Positions 43,787 through 46,629 of a DNA stretch of 46,629 nt are shown piece after piece; the first letter of the stretch is position 1, and each line of letters starts with the position of its first letter. The notes below the pieces were generated by a model. The model searched no databases. It saw nothing but the letters and a program-made list of their open reading frames with translations, and was not told where the DNA came from. Source of the stretch: Ilumatobacteraceae bacterium (lineage in GTDB: Bacteria > Actinomycetota > Acidimicrobiia > Acidimicrobiales > Ilumatobacteraceae); assembly GCA_022425725.1 (NCBI GenBank), contig JAKMEY010000075.1, positions 1 to 46,629 of the forward strand, read 5' to 3'. A program made the translations under genes and the position numbers.

Positions 43787-44527
43787 CTAGCCAGCGCTGT
43801 TCAGTGCGGCGTGCATTGCGTTGGTTCCGGCGATGAGCGCTGCGGCCTCATCGTCGGTGAGTACAGCGAAAGCGGGCTCGAGAATCTCGTTCGTCATCGC
43901 TTCGGCCCGATCACGCTTTGCAATGTCGTCAGCGGTCGGTTCACCGACTTCACCCTCCGCCCAGCCAAAGGTCGCAACATCATTCGGGCGTTTGATGGCA
44001 TGTGCCATTACTGACGGGAGTCCAACGGCTGCAATCGCTGTGAGGTGCGCGCTGCCTCGTAGTTCGCGCAACACCATGGCCTGATGGAAGGCTGCCGCAG
44101 GTGCGTCGCTTGGCACCGGCTCGGCTTTCAACCCTGCGAAAAGCGCGAACGAAGAATCGTCGATTGCGTCAAAGATCTTTTGTACCGCAGCGACATACTC
44201 TTCAAGCCCGTCAATGTCGGCAAAATGTGCACGGCCATGAGCGTGGGCGCACGCGATGTACTCGCGAGCTGCGTCTCGAGGCGCGATCTTCTCGCGGCCA
44301 CCGTTCCACAACTTTTCGATCATTCCAGGGTTGAAGTAGCCGAACGCAGAGTGCACTACTGCAGGCTCCGCGTCTCCGAGCACCCCTCCTCGGCCGATGA
44401 TGTAGAAGTAAAACCCGCCGAGACCAAACTCTTTTCCACGTCCGACTGTTTCTGGTGTGAAGTAAAACGCGGCACCGATGTCACCGGTCTTTTGCGCAAC
44501 GGCTGAGATTGTTTCTAAAGCGTTCAT
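43787..44527 (-). CDS. SCO6745-like family protein, unknown function
   Basis: A 246-residue helical protein. FYFTPETVGRGKEFGLGGFYFYIIGRGGVLGDAEPAVVHSAFGYFNPGM-type composition (about 21-70) and a later HLTAIAAVGLPSVMAHA match the actinobacterial SCO6745 family as I remember it. No catalytic motif or membrane segment is evident. It is downstream of the SDR gene (12-base gap) and probably in its operon; its stop is convergent with manA, four bases away. Confidence 0.65.
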   Translation of the reverse strand: MNALETISAVAQKTGDIGAAFYFTPETVGRGKEFGLGGFYFYIIGRGGVLGDAEPAVVHSAFGYFNPGMIEKLWNGGREKIAPRDAAREYIACAHAHGRAHFADIDGLEEYVAAVQKIFDAIDDSSFALFAGLKAEPVPSDAPAAAFHQAMVLRELRGSAHLTAIAAVGLPSVMAHAIKRPNDVATFGWAEGEVGEPTADDIAKRDRAEAMTNEILEPAFAVLTDDEAAALIAGTNAMHAALNSAG

Positions 44528-44539
44528 GGGTCTAGATGT

Positions 44540-45415
44540 TCACATGCTCTTGTCGCCATCAACGAACCGGCGCACCTCGGGTGCGCGACCCGTATTTCCA
44601 TACGCAATGCCTGACATTGTCTTCATCTTTTCGAATTCGTGATCGATGAGACGCGGAGCTGCAGCCATCAGACCACCATCAGCAACAACGCACTGCCCGG
44701 TCACGAATCGTGACTCGTCGGTTGACAGCCAATACATGACATCGGCGATGGCTGTGGCGTCACCACGATCGGGCCAGGGCTGGATTTCTGCTCTCCATGA
44801 GTCGGTGCGCTCAGGCTTTCCTCTCGTCAACAACTCGGTGTAAATCGCTCCTGGGCAAACCGCATTCACGCGAATGCGGTGCTCCGCGAGTTCAGATGCG
44901 GTGGTCATCGTTAGTGAAACAACACCCGACTTGGTTGCGGAGTAGGCCTGTGGCCCACCGCCGCCCGAGATTCCGGCAATGCTTGCCGTGTTCACGATCG
45001 TGCCGCCGTTACCGACCCCGATCATTGCTCGAGCGGCATGTTTGGTGCCAAGAAACACCGAGCGCATGTTGATGGCAAACGTTGCATCCCACTCATCAAC
45101 TTCTTGTTCAGTGATGGGGCCAAACGCTCCGCCGATGCCCGCATTGTTCACCATCGAATCGAGACGTCCGTATCGATTCATCGCAAGTTCGACCAGTGCC
45201 GCAACATCGGTCTCTTCGGCAACATCGACGGGAAGAAATGCAAGTCGATCGCCTGCATCAATTTCACTCAGCAAGGTTGCTCCGCGTTCTTCATTGAGAT
45301 CTCCGACGACAACCGACCACCCTTCACTGAGGAATCGTTCTGCCGCCGCTCGCCCGATGCCGCCACCGCCGCCAGTGACGATCGCAACCTGTGCTGTGTT
45401 GTTACCTGCGTCCAT
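44540..45415 (-). CDS. short-chain dehydrogenase/reductase
   Basis: A 291-residue SDR. The cofactor loop is VTGGGGGIGRAAAERF, with GDLNEERG after strand 2 (acidic residue, suggesting NAD(H)). Further motifs are NNAGIGG, catalytic Ser in NTASIAGIS and Tyr-x3-Lys in YSATKSG, and CPGAIYTELL. A C-terminal extension of about 35 residues beyond VADGGLMAAAPR is unusual. ATG 45415 is used; the frame extends to 45442. Confidence 0.88.
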   Translation of the reverse strand: MDAGNNTAQVAIVTGGGGGIGRAAAERFLSEGWSVVVGDLNEERGATLLSEIDAGDRLAFLPVDVAEETDVAALVELAMNRYGRLDSMVNNAGIGGAFGPITEQEVDEWDATFAINMRSVFLGTKHAARAMIGVGNGGTIVNTASIAGISGGGGPQAYSATKSGVVSLTMTTASELAEHRIRVNAVCPGAIYTELLTRGKPERTDSWRAEIQPWPDRGDATAIADVMYWLSTDESRFVTGQCVVADGGLMAAAPRLIDHEFEKMKTMSGIAYGNTGRAPEVRRFVDGDKSM

Positions 45416-45523
45416 TTTCTTAGTTTGTCGTTCGATACCCAACAGACTGTTACTGGCGGAGACGCAGCAGTTGCAGCAGACCTATCGAGATCGTCCGAGC
45501 GAACAGGTCAGGATTTGCGCGGC

Positions 45524-45985
45524 TCAGCTCGGAATATCGATCACTGCGAACGTGCCCGCAGCACTCACTACCTCACGGTTCTCCGCATCGGTGACGATCG
45601 CGTCGACATGAACGACCCGTCGCCCTGCGCGACGAACAGTTGCCGTGGCTGAAATGTGACCTACTCCGCAAGGTCGGAGGAACCGGGTGTGAATGTCGAT
45701 CGTCGTGCACCAGAACCCCTCAGAGATGACACTCATCACTGCGGCTCCCATCGCGGTGTCAAGCATCATGAAAGGGATGCCGCCGTGCAGCACTCCGTGG
45801 GGGTTCAGATGTCGCTCATCAACATCGAGTGACGCAGTTGCGACGCCGTCACCCTTGTCAATGGTGAATCCCACCATCTCCTGTAGCGGGAATGAGAGCG
45901 GGTCTGAGGAGGGTTCTACATCGTTAGCCACAGCACGGGACACTAATTCGCAGTTGATCCCCAACTCGATTGGTTCACCGGTCAT
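45524..45985 (-). CDS. PaaI family thioesterase (hotdog fold)
   Basis: A 153-residue hotdog thioesterase. The signature ERHLNPHGVLHGGIPFMMLDTAMGAAV contains the catalytic Asp/His region, followed by TIDIHTRFLRPCGVGHISATATVRRAGRRVVHVDA. It hydrolyses acyl- or phenylacetyl-type CoA thioesters. It is divergent from the GRAM/PH-like gene, with 26 bases between the starts. Confidence 0.88.
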   Translation of the reverse strand: MTGEPIELGINCELVSRAVANDVEPSSDPLSFPLQEMVGFTIDKGDGVATASLDVDERHLNPHGVLHGGIPFMMLDTAMGAAVMSVISEGFWCTTIDIHTRFLRPCGVGHISATATVRRAGRRVVHVDAIVTDAENREVVSAAGTFAVIDIPS

Positions 45986-45994
45986 GGTGGCCTC

Positions 45995-46004
45995 TCACTA
46001 GCCT
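45995..46004. promoter_or_regulatory. second bidirectional -10 pair sharing one TA
   Basis: TCACTAGCCT holds plus-strand TAGCCT (45999-46004, seven bases before GTG 46012) and minus-strand TAGTGA (46000-45995, nine bases before ATG 45985). The minus element is weaker because its sixth base is A. Confidence 0.4.
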
Positions 46005-46011
46005 CGCTGCT

Positions 46012-46467
46012 GTGGAACTTCGTCCGACCGAAACAGAAATCCAACGTCATCGAGTGCAGCGTTGGTTTGCGGTAGATGACCACGAGACTCACTCCGAAGA
46101 AGAATGGGTAGAGCATGAGGCGGTCGGCTATTTGGTGTTGACCAATGAGAGGTTGATATTCGAACCAACCCGCTTTGAGAAAGCATTGAGAAGCAAGAGG
46201 TACTCAATTCCGCTGAGACTCCTCAATGTTGCTCTTATCTTTTCTTCCGCCGGTCATGACCGAGGCGGGAATCGTCTCAAGCAGGCGGCACAGCATTGGG
46301 AGTGCGAACTATCTCATATCACAGCTATCGAAGGAGATGACGAAAAGAAGAAGTTGGAACTTGATCGGATTCGAGTGACGACGACCGACTCGTTCTACCG
46401 TTTCGCTATTCCCAAGAAGCAGTTTGAAAGCGTGTTGCGAGAGCTTTCTCTCGCCGTTGGTAATTGA
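46012..46467 (+). CDS. GRAM/PH-like domain protein
   Basis: A 151-residue protein with the strand pattern VGYLVLTNERLIFEPTRFEKALRSKRYSIPLRLL, typical of bacterial PH/GRAM-like domains, then ELDRIRVTTTDSFYRFAIPKKQFESVLRELSLA. No membrane segment is seen. The start is GTG 46012 with TAGCCT seven bases upstream; the frame extends to 45970 within the divergent gene. The remaining 162 bases of the window after its stop hold no gene I can support. Confidence 0.7.
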   Translation: MELRPTETEIQRHRVQRWFAVDDHETHSEEEWVEHEAVGYLVLTNERLIFEPTRFEKALRSKRYSIPLRLLNVALIFSSAGHDRGGNRLKQAAQHWECELSHITAIEGDDEKKKLELDRIRVTTTDSFYRFAIPKKQFESVLRELSLAVGN

Positions 46468-46629
46468 CCACACGCCGACGAAGCGACTTCTCTCGCGCAA
46501 TGGCGTGAATGATCTGCATCAAGTTCGTCGCAAACTGAAGGTGCCGCTCACCCAGATGTTGTGCGGTTCGTGGCCTCGTATGGTGGTGCCGACTCGGGCT
46601 TCGCTCTCGCTTTTCATCACAATCAGGTA

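Noticed and set aside
46468-46629. Possible partial genes at the right edge (plus frame from GTG 46561; minus frame ending at 46519)
   Set aside because: Both frames are too short and share no recognisable motif, so neither can be supported.

Overview
The window is a gene-dense, mostly housekeeping stretch of chromosome from an actinomycete-type bacterium. I infer a member of the Acidimicrobiia or a relative, not a mycobacterium or streptomycete. The actinobacterial markers are a fused 2-oxoglutarate decarboxylase (Kgd), the mismatch endonuclease NucS, a UvrD-like helicase ending in an HRDC-like segment, an SCO6745-like protein, the tiny ribosomal proteins bS22 and bL37, and a 6C-type RNA. 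I see no insertion sequence, prophage, CRISPR array, rRNA gene or replication origin, and no gap between genes longer than about 210 bases.

Layout. 1-3102: the end of an unknown gene, a Rieske oxygenase, tRNA-Leu(TAA), a small unknown gene and a Cas4/AddB-like Fe-S nuclease. 3147-5442: an L,D-transpeptidase lipoprotein, a VOC protein, bL37, thioredoxin and a three-hairpin 6C RNA. 5480-8630: ychF, then an overlapping DUF192-rsmI-HAD operon. 8600-20978: a thioesterase on the minus strand, then metG-tatD-DPBB protein-rsmA-ispE, bS22 (minus), tRNA-Gln, a shortened glmU, prs, bL25, pth and mfd. From memory this order matches the mycobacterial metS-tatD-rpfB-ksgA-ispE / glmU-prsA-rplY-pth-mfd neighbourhood. 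20983-25306: minus-strand membrane, lipoprotein, phosphatase, CoA-transferase, hydrolase and PH-domain genes. 25330-30070: uvrD2-like helicase, exodeoxyribonuclease III, a NYN-S1-histone-H1-like protein and a HAD phosphatase. 30094-36985 (minus): a PPDK-like enzyme lacking its ATP-grasp domain, Kgd and a 2-oxoglutarate/Fe(II) oxygenase. 37107-46467: ettA, cysQ-like, enoyl-CoA hydratase, UbiB-like kinase, nucS, manA, SCO6745-like protein, SDR, PaaI thioesterase and a GRAM/PH-like protein.

Expression. Many genes overlap by 1-4 bases (ATGA, GTGA, TGATG, TAATG), which suggests coupled operons. A recurring signal is TANNNT placed 6-10 bases (usually 7) before a start codon with no Shine-Dalgarno sequence, as expected for leaderless mRNAs. 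In two divergent pairs the opposing -10 elements share one TA step. Convergent genes abut or overlap. The only hairpin with a good T-run is the third hairpin of the 6C RNA.

Most unusual items: the 6C RNA with three exact C6 loops; a glmU that ends after the uridylyltransferase domain and whose ATG shares its A with the CCA end of tRNA-Gln; the NYN-S1-Lys/Ala-tail protein overlapping exoIII; the PPDK-like enzyme without ATP-grasp but with a C-terminal extension; and a DPBB protein where mycobacteria carry rpfB. All calls come from reading the sequence. No searches or folding programs were run.
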